Shown: positions 13,942 to 26,347 of the stretch, piece by piece
Numbering within the stretch: position 1 is the first letter of the stretch
Layout of the letters: each line of letters opens with the position of its first letter
Source of the DNA: Pleodorina starrii
Taxonomy: Eukaryota; Chlorophyta; Chlorophyceae; Chlamydomonadales; Volvocaceae
DNA: 64,000 nt
Assembly: GCA_030267565.1 (NCBI GenBank)
Contig: BRXU01000034.1
Location: 451,501-515,500, forward strand
Direction of reading: 5' to 3'
Notes under the pieces: model-generated
Database searches by the model: none
What the model was told of the DNA's origin: nothing
What the model saw: only the letters and a program-made list of their open reading frames with translations
Program-made: the position numbers and the translations under genes

Positions 13942-15237
13942 CGCGGGCGCCCAGTGGATGGTGTCGGGCACGGCGAACGGGCCGATGACCCTGTACGACA
14001 GATATACGTTATGATGGAATTAGACAATGGCAAGTCCCTTCGAGGTAACCACATGCGAAGATGCAATGCCCTATCTCCCTATCCCCACTCCGACCTAATC
14101 CCCACATGCCAACCCGGCAGCCTCTCCCCTCCCGACCGCGCTGTGCCTCCCTCACCCCGCCAGAAGCCCAATCCCCCCGATCCCGTCCCCGTCCCAGCAG
14201 CAGCAGCAGCAGCAGCAGCTCACTCACTTGCGCACGTGGTCGTTTAGGATCTTGCGCATGGCGTCCGTCTGGTGCTCCATACCGCGCAGCGTCACAAACG
14301 CGTAGATGGCCTGGCCCTTGAGCGCATGGTCGACCCTGTCAGCAAACAGCAGGACGAGGGGAGCAGCGCAGAGGGGGAAGGGCGGTAAGCGGACTGAGCT
14401 GGCCTTAGGGTTGTAGGGTTGTAGGAATGTCAGGTCCGCTGGCCTTAGGGTTGTAGGGTTGCAGGAATGTCAGGTCCGCTGGCCTTAGGGTTGTAGGGTT
14501 GTAGGAATGTCAGGAAGCGCCGACGACTCTTTTATCCTTGGTAGATGAATGGATAGACAGGCAAGCTGATGGGTGCAGGAAAGCAGGCCAGTGGTGACGA
14601 GACGGTGGCGGCGGACTCACCCGATGACGGCAGCCTCGGCGCAGTCTGCGTGCTCCGTCAGTGCGGACTCCACCTCCGCCGTACCGATACGGTGGCCCGA
14701 CACATTGATGACGTCATCCACACGGCCGGTGATCCAGTAGTGGCCGTCCTCGTCGCGGCGGCAGCCGTCCCCGGTAAAGTAGTAGCCCTTGTACGGCGCA
14801 AAGTACACCTGCTCCCAGCGCTCGTGGTCGCCGTACAGCGTGCGCGCCATCGACGGCCACACGCCCTTGAGCACCAGCACACCCTCCACCGCGCCGGTGG
14901 CTGCAAGTAACGGACAAACAAGCAAGATAACACGAATCGTCTTAAATGGGGCGGGACTCGAGGAACGCGTCGAATCGCGAAAGCGCTAAAAAAACGATCT
15001 TCACGCTTACGCTCTAGCATCACGCCCCTCTAGCCCAATCAGCTTTCGCAATGCCCGGCCCCCGGCCCCAGGCCTCAAGCCGTAGCTCGGCTCCTTTGCT
15101 CCTTACCCGGCAGCTCGGAGCCAGTGGTGGCGTCCAGGATGACGGGCTGCACCCCGAAGAACGGCACACCCGCGGCGCCGGGCTTGGCGTCAAACCAGGG
15201 GCAGGGCAGCGGGATGAGCATGCCCATGCCCGTCTCC

Positions 15238-15269
<32 letters not shown>

Positions 15270-18200
15270 CGCGTTGCCAATCATCTCGTGGAACCAGTGC
15301 CAGGCGTGCTCGTTCATGGGCTCGCCCGCGGAGGCCAGCACGCGCAGGGAGGTTAGGTCGCTCTTGCGCGGCCAGGCGTCGCCCAGCTGCAGCAGCGAGC
15401 GCAGCAGCGTGGGGGCGGTGTAGAACTGGCGGACCTTGTAGCGCTCCACCATGCGCCAGCAGCGGCCGCCGTCCGGGTGCGTGGGAATGCCGCCGAGCAT
15501 CACGATGGTGCAACCGCACAGCAGCGGGCCGTAAGCCAGGTAGGAGTGGCCGGTGATCCAGCCGCTGGGGGGAGGGAGGGCGGCAGACGGGGGATGGATG
15601 GAGGGAAAGCCCGGGGACTTTGTAAAGGAAACGATGAAACGATCCCCCAGAAACGATCCCCCAGAAACGATCCCCCAGCGGTATACGGTATCCGGAGGAG
15701 CGGAGGTCCGTAGGCCCTAGGATACACGAATGTGGATTAAAAGGTCCGCATGCTGCTCTTGTGCGTTATTGGGCGGATCAAAGTGCGTTACGAAGCGAAT
15801 CGGCCCTGACAATGAAACCCAAAAAAGCAGCGACTGCGCGCACGCACCAGTCGGCGGTGGAGAAGACGATGTCGCCGGGACGCATGTCGTACAGGTAGCG
15901 GCAGCTCTCGCCGACGCCCACCATGTAGCCGCCGACGCTGTGTACGACACCCTTGGGCTTGCCGGTGGATCCGCTGGTGTACAGCAGGAAGGAGCGGTCC
16001 TCAGCGTCCAGCCAGGTGGGCGGGAACACGGTCGACTGCGGGGCGAGGAGTGGGGAGGGAGGGAGGCGAGGACAGGGTGGGCGGGGCAGGGCGCAGGGGA
16101 CGTGTGTCAAAGTGTTGCTGCTTCCAACAGAAAGCACCCGGGCAGGAGCGGGCGTAGGGGCAATGGCAGGCTGTCAGCAGGGCTTTCCCCGAGCGCAGCG
16201 TGTAGCCGCCGCAGCCTTATACACGACGGGTGAAAGGTACGACAGTACGGGAGTACGGATAAACGCGCACCTGCTTGGGGATGGCGTCGTGCCACCAGAT
16301 GTCGATGGAGGGGTTCCAGGGGGTGACGCTGGCCCTCAGCGCGGTGGCCACCTCCAGGCACAGCACGCTGGTGGTGGGCTGGCCCTGCTTGGCCGCCAGC
16401 TTCACGGCGTCATCCACAATGGTCTTCAGCAGCACCGGCTTGGTGCCGCGCATCACGCCCGAGGCCGTCAGAACCATCTTGCCCCTGGAATTGGGGTTGG
16501 GCGTTGGGGTCGGACATGCCGGGCAGGGCGGGAGGAAGAGCACGGGCGGCTTCGTTGGCACTGGTGGGACAGCGGGAAAGCGCCGCGACTTCGCAAGTGA
16601 TTATGCGCACCAGGTTCATAATACGGCCAACGTTGTGAGACCATTCCTAATCCACGCCACATCCGCCTGGAGCCGCTGAGTACACTACCCTACGCTGCGC
16701 GAGCTGTCGTGGGAGACGTCGCATCTCGCATGGCTTGGCGTCCCACTACGAGACCGCACTCACTTGCAGTCGACGATGCGCTGCGCCAGCGAGTCGGCGC
16801 TGAAGCCGGCGAACACCACCGAGTGCATGGCGCCGATGCGGGCGCAGGCCAGCATCGCGATGGGCAGCTCCGGAACCATGGGCAGGTAGATGGTCACGGC
16901 TGCGTGGCGTGGCGGCGTTTCGGTGCGGGATGGCGTCAGTGGATGGGCGACACTCATTTTTCCGGAGCAGCGGCAGCGACAGCGGATACAGCTGCACGGA
17001 CGAAAAACCAGAAAAAACACTCGCAGGGGCAGGCTCAGGCGCACCGATCCTCACGCGAGTCCTCGTGCACGCGTGCTCGCCACGCACAGCATGGCTCAAC
17101 GTTACACAATGCGGAGGCTTCTGGCGCGCGGATCGCGACTTCGGAACTGCGAAGTTGAGACCGGCACGCAGTTCTGAGAACCTGGGGTCCTGGCACACAC
17201 CACCACCCGCAGACATCACCACCACCACCACCACCACCACCACCACCACCACCCGCAGACACCAACCACGAAAACCGACAGCCCCCGAAAAGGGAACGGG
17301 ACGGAGACTCACAGTCGCCCTTCTTGACGCCTCGGGAGCTCATCCAGTTGGACTGTGGGGCGGGAAGGAGGACAGGACAGGACAGGGGCGCAGGGGAAGA
17401 GTAAGATGAGAAGGGCGCAGGGAAAGTAAGAAGAGAGGCGCAGCGGAGAGCTAATTCCCCTTTTATCACAACCCTTGCCCACTGTTGCCCACGCAGCATA
17501 GGCGCCACCGTGAAAAAAAAACCGCATCGCGGTCGTTGCTGTTGCCGTACTCTTTGCCTGCCCAGCTGCCCGCCCGCTGCGGGTCCTGCCCCGTCCAACG
17601 CAGATCAGCTGTGAGAACTGAGAACTTTCGCTGCTCCACAGGGCGTGCACACAGGTCTCGCTGGCTGTTGAGCTCGAAACGATGGGAGGCCAGAAGGCGG
17701 TGATACGCACCAGGCGGCAGACGTCATCCAGCACTTGGCGGTAGATGACGGTGCGGCGCTCGCTCTCATCGTTGCCCTCCCAGAGGATGCACGGCTCATC
17801 GCCGCGGCCCGCCGCCACCCAGCGGTCCAGGGCGTTGTATGAGATGTTGGTGGTGCCGCCGCGGAAGAACTGAACGTCCACGTTGCCGCGGCGCAGGTCA
17901 ACGTTGTACTGCATGTGACCGCGCGCCGGGAACTGCGAGGTGGGAGGCACATGAGGGAGGGAGCGGGAGGTGAGTGCGGTCAGGGTGAACATGACAAACA
18001 GGGATGTGAACAGCGCCGGACGGCTGAGCGAAGGGGAAGGGCATGGGAGAGGGGCGACAGGCCAGCATAGGTGGAACGCTGGGTTCAGAGCGCTATAGCT
18101 GTTCCACGCCCAGTTTAAGGTGCGACTCGGGGGCAGGCCTTTCCAGGTGCAATTCGCGACAGAAGCGTCGTTGCAGTCTATCGGTCCAAACCAAAGCTCC

Positions 18201-18618
18201 TTTTTTTACCTTCTCCTGCCAGTGGTATCCGAGCGCCAGCTCGCCCCAGAAGCCCTCCGGGTCCTCAATCGACTTCCGGTACATGGAGTCGTAAATTTCC
18301 TTGGTCGCCAGAAGCGGGGTGCGATCAGTCGTCGCGCACGCTGCAGATTATACCGCAAAGACACAAAGCGTTAGCGCAGCTGGTAAGTCGATCCAAAAGG
18401 GCTTATAGGGTTAACGTGACCGAGCCATCGCTGCGCTTCCGGAACCGACGCCAACAAATTATCACCGACTGGGGTTAACCATTTCCAAAATTTATGGTTT
18501 CATGACAGCCGCCAACTTTACACCACGGCATAAGCAAGCAAGAACTAACGTGGGGACGCTGAAAGCTCCCCGATTCACCTGCCGTCAGCTGGCGAGAGAG
18601 GACCTCCAGACGCTGCAT
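13557..18618 (-). CDS. ACS: Acetyl-CoA synthetase (AMP-forming), 12 exons, PTS2-type N-terminus
   Basis: The enzyme converts acetate, ATP and CoA to acetyl-CoA, AMP and PPi. Exons joined by phase: 18618-18579, 18340-18210, 17932-17711, 17352-17313, 16899-16764, 16484-16271, 16035-15848, 15564-15107, 14900-14621, 14335-14228, 13990-13884, 13639-13557. The product is 668 aa, close to the family's usual ~650. Motifs in order: [10 protein letters not shown] near the N-terminus, the [11 protein letters not shown] phosphate loop (~280), DTWWQTETG with the acetate-pocket Trp (~430), the [14 protein letters not shown] hinge, and [10 protein letters not shown] with the regulatory/catalytic Lys (~627). 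The 40-nt first exon encodes [22 protein letters not shown] fits the peroxisomal PTS2 pattern (R/K)(L/V/I)x5(H/Q)(L/A). The C-terminus (RGK) is not a PTS1. An in-frame stop just upstream of exon 2 means a further exon is needed, which supports the mini-exon. Function is clear; the peroxisomal site is inferred. Confidence 0.93.
14398..14517. repeat. 40-bp tandem repeat, three copies, in an ACS intron
   Basis: Three nearly identical 40-bp units start with CTGGCCTTAGGG and end with GTCAGGTCCG, lying in the intron between ACS exons 9 and 10. The copies differ by a single T/C change and by divergence at the end of the third unit. Confidence 0.85.
15637..15678. repeat. 14-bp tandem repeat, three exact copies, in an ACS intron
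   Basis: The unit AAACGATCCCCCAG is repeated three times without change in the intron between ACS exons 7 and 8. Confidence 0.9.
17215..17254. repeat. CCA trinucleotide microsatellite in an ACS intron
   Basis: A run of CAC/CCA triplets lies in the intron between ACS exons 4 and 5. It is intronic by the gene model and has no coding role. Confidence 0.85.
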
Positions 18619-20608
18619 GGTTGATAAGATTTCAGAAAGAGCTTCAACAAGTTACGGCGAGCTGATCAAGCTCGGCTGGTTCACTGGCAACTGAGAGGCA
18701 GCTTGTGCAACCCTAGCCTTCACTGTACGCTGTGTTGCCACAAATCTGACTGATGATTCCAGGGTCCACTAGGCCTCTTAAGTCCTCGGCTTTGGTGATA
18801 GGATTTTACGGCATCGTCATCGGTACGGCGACTATTAGGAATGTTGACCAACCGACTCACGCAAATGCTTCAGGTGCCGACGGATGTTCAAGTACAACTG
18901 ATCAACAGAAAGAACATAATTTTATGTTCTGAAATCACTTTCAATATTAAATTTTTAGTGGGCAGCCGCCGTTCCCGGGTGCGCCCTAACCGCCTCGGCG
19001 TAAGCGGAACATCACAGATCCTCAACGATGACCTGCTGACTCGGCGAGGAAATCGGTTCACGATCCTGCTGACGCGTTCTGTTACTGTCTGACTCTTCCC
19101 AAGTTCGGCACAAGTGATGTCCACGAAGCCCTATTTCTTCCCTGTTGGTTTGGAAGCCAAGTTCTCACTTACAAGAGCAACCTAGAGGCGATACTTGATA
19201 AACTTTATCTTCATGTTCATTTTTGTAGTTTGTATAGAGCTCTGCGGGCGAATACTCTTTTTCGGTGAACTCGCAAGGAACGGGCTAGGCCTGCACTCAG
19301 GACGAGAACGACTGCATGCTTGGGCACACTGCAAAGCTGTCAGTTTCCTGTATATTTATCCTGTTGGATCATGTGCAGCCGTTACAGAAAGGTCAACATG
19401 GAAACCCAATAGTCCGCCGGGGCTCGGAGACCTCATCAAAGATGACGGCGCAGAGTCCATCATGTCTAGCAAGAAGCGTTTCTGAAAGAAAACTGTGCGG
19501 ACTTGATTACAACACCTACTCGTCCTCGTCTTCGCAAGTACCTCTACTATGAAGCAAAGTTCCCTCTTACGGTCGTCGCCTTCACTTCTAAACGTCGGTA
19601 GCCTTTCCACATTTGGGAGCGACAGGTGGATCCATGCTTGGAGCACGAAGTTGAGGCTCGCCCCCCTTGGACCTCGAGTGCAGCAGTTTGGCCCTTCCCC
19701 AAACCCAAGGCCCCGGACAGAATTCACATTCCCCGAGAGTGCCGCAACCAGTGTTCACGTCGCATGAGGGCGTGTCACGCTCAGCCACAGATAGCAATAT
19801 ATCATGATGCTTCTCAACGCGCTATCAGTCAGGGTCAGTCGCTGTACACCGGCACGACGCACAATATAAAAAGGACACAACAAAAGCAAACAGACAACTG
19901 GACGGCACACAGATCACAAACTGTACATACGAATTGAATAAGTGCGCCCGAAGAGGCGTCTTTAGCATCGCTCGTTCCGTCGATCGCGTCTGAAGTATCA
20001 CCAGTCGGACACTCGGCCACCACCACTTAGCCGGCTCGCGTTGGCCCCAAGGACCCAAGGCCGCGACCTTCGGCGACCGCAGGCCCCAAAGGAGCCGTTG
20101 CGCCGACTCCCAAGTGCCGTCGTGCTCCGCCGCCTCCGCAGCGATAACGACTACTGGGACCTTGCTGACGCCGCCGCGGCCGCCGCCGCCGTGCCGACCG
20201 CCGCCGCCGCTCGCGCCACGCGCACCGTCAGGTCCATCCGTCGACTGGCGGTTGCAACCCGCTCCACGACCTGTACGACAGTCCGTACAGCAACGCATGT
20301 GCGGGGCGGTTATGATCATCGTCATCATCATCATCATCATCATCGCAACGAGTGAGGCACGCTGCTGCTCTAGGTTTCGGCTTCGGCTGGTGTGTGTGCA
20401 GCGGGTTCGCGCACCATCTGGTCTCCATACGGCTTAATCATAATCTTGACACTTCAAATGCCGTACGCCGTGGGCACGAAGCGCTGTCCTGCTACGCGGC
20501 CGCCGGTGTTTGCGCAGTCGGCGGCCACTTAGCATCACACACACCGGGCTGTTGCGGAGTCGTGCGCCCGCAGTAGTAATAACCAGAAACCAACGCACCC
20601 ACCCAGGG
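18619..20608. other. Gene-poor interval upstream of ACS
   Basis: This must contain the ACS promoter and the 3' end of the F-box/ankyrin gene. The stretch 18640-19950 is less GC-rich than its neighbours and has only short unconvincing frames, possibly decayed mobile-element sequence. A GCC-rich stretch near 20160-20220 and an ATC microsatellite at 20309-20346 lie at the right end. A possible last exon of the neighbouring gene (20270-20151) is described under that gene. Confidence 0.4.
20309..20346. repeat. ATC trinucleotide microsatellite
   Basis: A run of ATC triplets (CATCATCATC) downstream of the F-box/ankyrin gene. Confidence 0.85.
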
Positions 20609-23600
20609 TCATGCGCCCCAACGACCAACGATCAACCAACAACGACCAACCTGCGGGTCGTACGGGCAGCCCGAGGCCACCATCCAGGTCAGCAGCTCCA
20701 CCATCCACGGCTTGGAGCCACAGAGCTGTGTAGCGAGAGTGAAGGTATCTGCTTGGCCGGGGACAACACAGGGCAGGGGGGCGGGGCAGGTAGGCGGGTT
20801 GGCGCTTGGCCGGCGGGAGGGCAAGAAAAAAGAGGTTCTCGCAGCGACGGGACGGAGACGGCGGGAGGCCGGGCGGACATGCGGGCAGGGGGCCAGTGCA
20901 ACAGGTGACTCTCCACCAGCTGTCTCATTGGGGGGATGAGGCCTTGCGATGAAGCAACTACCAACTACCAACTACCAACCGGGTGCGGACCCCAAAACAA
21001 CGGGGTGTCGCATGTGGCACTCGCGTCAACGAGTCGCTGCTTGCAGTAGACCCAAAAGATCACCGGTGCGGGCAACACCAGACCAGAAACAGGGCTGGGA
21101 TGTGGGATCCAGGATCCAGGGTGGTTCCCCGTGTGCATCCCCGAAGCGAACACGGTGCCTACTGAATACCGTGCACTTACGACATGTCAGCCCTGCAAAC
21201 ATTCCAACGCCCCAAAGCAGATTGCAGCAGCCCAAGGTCGAGTTGCTCCGATGCTCCCACCCAAGCGCACCTGGGCCCCAGGGGCAGTCGACCTCCCGCA
21301 GCTGCCGCAGCATCGACCAGTCGGGCCCCTCGTCCGAGTGGGCGGCGGCCGCCAGGTACGCACCGCCGTCGCGACCCATGGGACACCACTTGGACGCCAG
21401 CCAGGCCACCAGGGCGCCGTTGCCGCTGGCGGCCGCCTCGGCGAACACGATCGGGCTCCAATCGCAACGCTGCTCGATGTCGCGCCGCCACCGCCACGAC
21501 GAGTAGCCATCGACATCATGCAGTATGAATCCAAATCACAACGAGAGGGCCGAGATTCTGTGAGTCGACTGCTTTCAACACGGCTATGCTGACACGCAGC
21601 TTCCGGACTCCGGACTCCTCTTGATTCTAAGTGGGGGGCGTTAGGGCCCTTTTCTAGTCCTCCTATCGGTGACGGTCAGGGCAAGGGTATTAGACTTGAG
21701 GCACCAGCAATGAGCATCGCCATACGACTGTCGTACCTGTGAGTACAGCCACTGTATCTTGTCCAGGTTCCCGGCCCGCGCCGCGGCGGCCATAAAGGCG
21801 ATGCCCTCCAGCGGCGACCCGTGGGTCACCATCCACCGCATGGCGGCCAGGCTGCCCTTCACCGTCATATCCACCAGCGCGGCGCTCCGAAACGGCCCCG
21901 ATAGCGAAGCGCCGTACGCCAGGTCAGCGGACTCCAGGTCGTCCCGCGTCAGCGCGTTCCAGATCGTCCTGTGGGGATACACGGCACACGGCACGATGCA
22001 CGCACCAATACTGTAAATCTGTAATTGCAGCGCCTCATTGCACGAGTGGGTGCTGGTGATTTGCTCGGGACTTTTGGCCTTTTAAGTCTTGCTCATGGTA
22101 CCGGTATGAATGCAGCCTAGTACCGCCTCCCGCGTACGGCACCTTCCAGATCGCCCTGCGGTGTACGGCACGATGCACCCACCTGCCGTCCATGGGGCAG
22201 CCCTTTGAGAGGAGCCAGCGCAGCAACTCGACGCACGAGCCCGCCGCTGACCCCCCAGTCCCTCTGAGGGTTTCCGGCGCCGTCTCGCTACGCCCCGTCG
22301 CCGTCGTCGTCGCCGCCGCCGCCGCTGCCGCCGCCACGTCCGCGCTCAGCGGCACGTCGTACACCTCCACCAAGTGCCGTACCGCCGCAAACTGCCCGCT
22401 GGCCGCCGCCGCCAGCAGCGCCTTCGCCAGCGCCGGCTCCGTCGGCCAGTCCGCCGGGAAGCCGCGCCCGATGCGCGGCTCCAGGGTGTACGACAATACG
22501 GCAACGTCGCCGCTGCGCGCTGCGGCGCAGGCCATCGCTTCACTCGGCACCAGCGCGCAGCGCCGCTTCTCCACCAGCCAACGGAGTCCGCTCATGCCGC
22601 AACCCGCCTGAAGGGCGCTGAGGAGGAGGCTCTCGGCTGCATCGACCGGTAGCGGGACGCCTGCTTGCTCTTCCAGCCAGTCGGTGATGTCGGTGCGGTC
22701 GAGTGCGACGGCGGCGGCGTGGCAGGCGGCCGTGGGCAGAACGCCGTGATCGTACAGCAGGCGGAGGACGTCCATTCGGCCGTGCTTGGCGGCCTCAAAG
22801 GGGGCGAGCTGCGGGGGTGGCAAATAGGAATGGTATGGTGCTAAGTAGTGAGTACCCATATGACCTGCTCCTGTTGTGGAGCTACAGAGGGTCTGGTCGT
22901 GTGAGGGTGGCCATGTGCGATCGAGTCGCACTGGGAGCGATATGGGAAAGAGAGCTGTCGCAGTCAGTTGAGTGAGGAGTAGCAATTGCAGGAACTCGCT
23001 TTCGGAGGGGAGATTGCCGCCTGGACCGGAGCAGCACTCATCAGGGTTCTATCAGTACTACCGCCTAGGCTCAGCAACAACCTCGGGACCTTGGGCTGAA
23101 CGAAGTGCTTCCGGGCTCAGCGTGTGGGACTGAACGAGGGTGGACCGCAAAGGTAATACTGCAACGGCTGCCGGCAAATCCGGCGCTGCAAATACCGTTC
23201 CGGCATCGCAGGTGTAGCTATGGAACTGCCACATCACAGGCCCTTGGGCCTCCGGACCGTATGGGTAGTTGTTCAGGCACTGGTCTACGCACTCCCCAAC
23301 CATGTAACACACACACGCACACGCATCACGAGTCAATGCTGCTCTTTCGCGTTCAGCGCGCGGCGCTTACCGGGCAGCAGGGGCAGCCACTCCGCAGCAG
23401 CCACTCGATCTTCTCGCGCCACTGCGCGTGCTTCGCAGCCGCGGCCTTGCGGAGCACCTCGGTCGAGAGCTCGGGGTGCAGCACGCGAGCTGCCCAGCGG
23501 AGGGTCGCCAGGGAGCCGTGGAGCGCAGCCGCCAGCAGCACTTGTCTGCGATCGGCCTCCGATCCCAGAGGGCAGCCCTCCAGTAGCAGCCATTCGAGAA

Positions 23601-23922
23601 CGGGGAGCTGGTCGGCGGTGGCGGCCGTCAGGAAGCACATGGCGCTCCAGGGGCAGCGCGCGTGAAGCAGGGTGAGCAGGTTTTCGAGGCACCCCGACGC
23701 GCAAACCGCGGCAAAGAGCTTGGAGCGGTCGCTGTGAGTTAGCGCTGCGCAGTTTTCGGTGTACCATCGCTGGAAGGCGTGCGGCGGGACGGCCTCGCGA
23801 AATTGAATGAGCCGAGGCTCCATCGAGCGGAACTCCTTGCTGACCAGCCGCAGGGTGACAGCTCGCTCATTGCGACTGAGAAACTGAAAGATTCCGTGCA
23901 GAAGCTCTCTTGGGAGCTCCAT
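20609..23922 (-). CDS. F-box-like protein with ankyrin-type repeats (copy 1)
   Basis: Exons: 23922-23371, 22808-22183, 21968-21737, 21469-21271 (its acceptor is the least certain), 20748-20609. The product is about 582 aa. The N-terminus (MELPRELLHGIFQFLSRNER, then LRLVSKEFR) resembles an F-box. The rest is a chain of ~33-residue helical repeats in which the motif L-x(2-4)-GCP recurs (LLLEGCPLG, LLRSGCPCCP, LLSKGCPMDG, SKWCPMG, VDCPWGP, VASGCPYD), as in volvocine ankyrin-domain families. Such proteins usually act as substrate receptors of SCF ubiquitin ligases; that role is inferred. The 3' end is open: the last exon either reads to TGA at 20609, or splices at 20651 (weak GTTGGT donor) to an in-frame 40-codon exon 20270-20151. 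A related gene lies at 54298-56667. Confidence 0.8.
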
Positions 23923-25915
23923 TGGTGTGGCAGGCAGCGCAGCTTCAACGCCGGTCGTTTCTGTAGTAATATGTCGACAGAGCGCAGTAAGTGATTCCTG
24001 TCCTACGGCAAATATAGAGCTTTTTATATCTAAGGTATTTTCATTTGGTATTTATAATAAAGTCTGTAATGTGCGTTGTACGAACCCTGCCGCGTCTGCA
24101 TTCAGTTGCGGACTGGAAACCATGATGAAAACCCTTGCAGCCAGGCTGAAATGAATGAACATAATGATTAAGAATATAGTGTGTATTCTTACAATTTTTG
24201 TTGCGGACTCGCATCACAGCGGCCGAGGGTTCAACTGGTGCATTCAACCGTCAACTGTGGCAGCGAACGTCCTTCTACGAGCGATTGCGTTTTGGCAAGA
24301 CGCGCAGCAAGAAAGCGGCAGTTCAAACTGTTGCTGTAGAAAGAATGTTAATTTGTCGCATGGGTGCCAAGTTTTGGTGGAGCAGTCATTCAGTGTGCTT
24401 TCACTTAAAAATCAGGATTGTCCAAAGGACGAAATTGCCCTTCGCCCCCCAGCTTAACAGGTTCTTCTTTGCGTCAGCAGAGCCGCGTGCCTGCTGCAAG
24501 AGGCTCTCTGGGGCTCGGCCTCGCAGCGGGGGGATCTCGGGCTCGGTATCTGACTCATCCCTACTCATCCCTACTCATCGATTTTGACCGACGTTTTTGA
24601 CATCTCCGGTGGCAGCGGCCGCTGGATTCCTCCATTCTCGCAATCGCGAATCTGCCAACACGATTAATAACTGAATCGGCATTAGCCGGTGGCCATGGTT
24701 TAGGGCGGTTCAGGAGGGTTCCTAGTTCGGGAATACTCGGCTGCCTTGATGGCTGCAGTTGAGGAGTCCCATCACTGGTGATCGGCCATGCTCAAGCCCA
24801 CTATTTGTTGTCAACGATATCGGCAACGAATGGCTTCCACAGGAAGCCTTTCCGGGTTGCCTTGTTTATGGCTTCTGGGGCGAGTTTCCCCGCGAGTTGT
24901 TGTTCAGTCTAATGGTGCGCCTATTTGCGGGGTGGCCGAGTCCCGTCGCCGAGAGGGGAGCCTCCAGGCAAACTTCCCCGAGGTCACGGGGCTGTGCCTC
25001 TGGGTTCGCTCCGGTCTGGGTAGCTCGTGCTCAGGCCTGGTTGCACTTTCCTTCGCGCTGGTCGTTTCTGCTGCAATGCCCGGCCCGCTGGCCCGCTGAC
25101 TCTCTCCGCCCGAGAGTCAGGAGCCCACTGCAACAGCCTCAACCAAGGACATATTGGAAGTGACAAAGAGCGCGCGGCGCATTTCCCTATCCCGCAGGGT
25201 CCTATCCTGCCTCTGCGCCGGGTCGACGCGCCTAATATTGAAACAACACCGGCGACCGGCATGCAGCATTCCTGTCAATCGGTGCGGGAATCCAAAATGC
25301 CATGCCGTCATTTTACGCAGCCCATTACAAGTGCTGGGAGTCGCCGAACACTGTCAACGACTTACAAACACCCCTCCCAACGTCGCTTCTCATTATTGGC
25401 ATTTGGGCTTTCTGTCCAGGTGCCGCACACGCTGTCTCTCTGAAGCCCCCTTTTTCAGGATCCCCCCAATCAGTCGAGTCCTCCCAAACCCAAACCCTGG
25501 CCTGCCATCGACAGAAACGGATGACCTTTTATGGCGCTGTCAACATAAGCCCGCGCCGCAACCAGATCCTCTACCGTTCCCTCTTCGCGTGGGCCCCTCT
25601 TCGCGTGGCTTCGCCGCGCCCGGGGGCCGACCAAGGCCGACGCCTCAACCAAAAAGCGGGTGCAGGACGCACGGGATCGCCATGCTTAGGACGCATCCTG
25701 CTTAAAGGGCAGGCGTTCCCGTGATGGCGTCGCTTCACATGACCGTCAACATGAAGGCCCCTCCGTTGGACCGCCAACACAAGGCCCCTCCCGTGGCAGC
25801 GTCCTTCGGTGATTGACAGCGCGCAGCTTGCGTATCCATACCCAGAGTCAGGTGCGATATGCACCGGCGATCCCCTAGGTCCGCTTTAAACCGATTCAGT
25901 GAACCCAGACATCTA
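23923..25915. other. Intergenic interval without a recognisable gene
   Basis: I see no coding signal that survives comparison of the frames. The left part (24000-24400) is AT-richer and presumably holds the promoter of the F-box/ankyrin gene. The right part is expected to hold the TAF9 3' UTR; TTACA (TGTAA on the gene strand) occurs at 25325-25329 and again near 25352. Confidence 0.4.
25325..25329 (-). promoter_or_regulatory. Possible TGTAA polyadenylation signal for TAF9
   Basis: TGTAA is the usual volvocine polyadenylation signal. This copy lies about 590 nt after the TAF9 stop and a second is close by, so the exact one used is uncertain. Confidence 0.35.
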
Positions 25916-26347
25916 TCACCGCTGCTGCTGGTACTGATGGGTGGGGTCGTACTGCCAGTTGGGTGCCGTCACTTGCTTGACGTCCGGCGGAAGAGGTAGG
26001 CCCGGCTTCACCACCATGTCCGGCAGCGGGACGTCATTGTAGAGTTTGGCCAGCTCCGCCACGCGGTCCTGGGGCGGCGGCTGCGCGTAGCTGGCGGTCC
26101 GGGACTGGATAGCGAGCGTGACGCCGTTCAAGTCGACGTGCCCCGCAGCTCTCCCTGCGTGCTCGCTGAACACCTCAGCATCCAGCAGGATATCCGTAGT
26201 ATACTTGTACATAAAGTCCATGAGCTGGTTGACGACGCGGGGCTCAAAGTCATCGACGCCCATCGACCGAAGCAGCTGGTGTACAGTTGCAACATCCTGT
26301 GGCTGCGAGTTATCGGCCGCCAAACCGTTAGCTCGTGAAGTATCCAT
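25916..26347 (-). CDS. TAF9: TFIID subunit 9 (TAF9), histone-fold protein, single exon
   Basis: A 143-aa intronless protein. Residues ~15-85 form the TAF9 histone fold (DVATVHQLLRSMGVDDFEPR, VVNQLMDFMYKYTTDIL, LDAEVFSEHA, VTLAIQSR). The TAF9-specific tail follows: PPPQDRVAELAKLYNDVPLP and LPPDVKQVTAPNW, matching the family's LPPD...TAPNY end. TAF9 pairs with TAF6 in TFIID and SAGA-type complexes in the nucleus and helps recruit RNA polymerase II. I take the ATG at 26347 (MDTSRANG) as start; the open frame extends 14 codons upstream only to a TTG. Animal TAF9 has a longer C-terminal part; the core is intact. The gene is divergent from the carrier gene at 26729. Confidence 0.93.
   Translation of the reverse strand: MDTSRANGLAADNSQPQDVATVHQLLRSMGVDDFEPRVVNQLMDFMYKYTTDILLDAEVFSEHAGRAAGHVDLNGVTLAIQSRTASYAQPPPQDRVAELAKLYNDVPLPDMVVKPGLPLPPDVKQVTAPNWQYDPTHQYQQQR

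Noticed and set aside
18841..19552. Several 60-96 aa frames on both strands
   Set aside because: Mutually overlapping, no motifs, AT-richer non-coding sequence.
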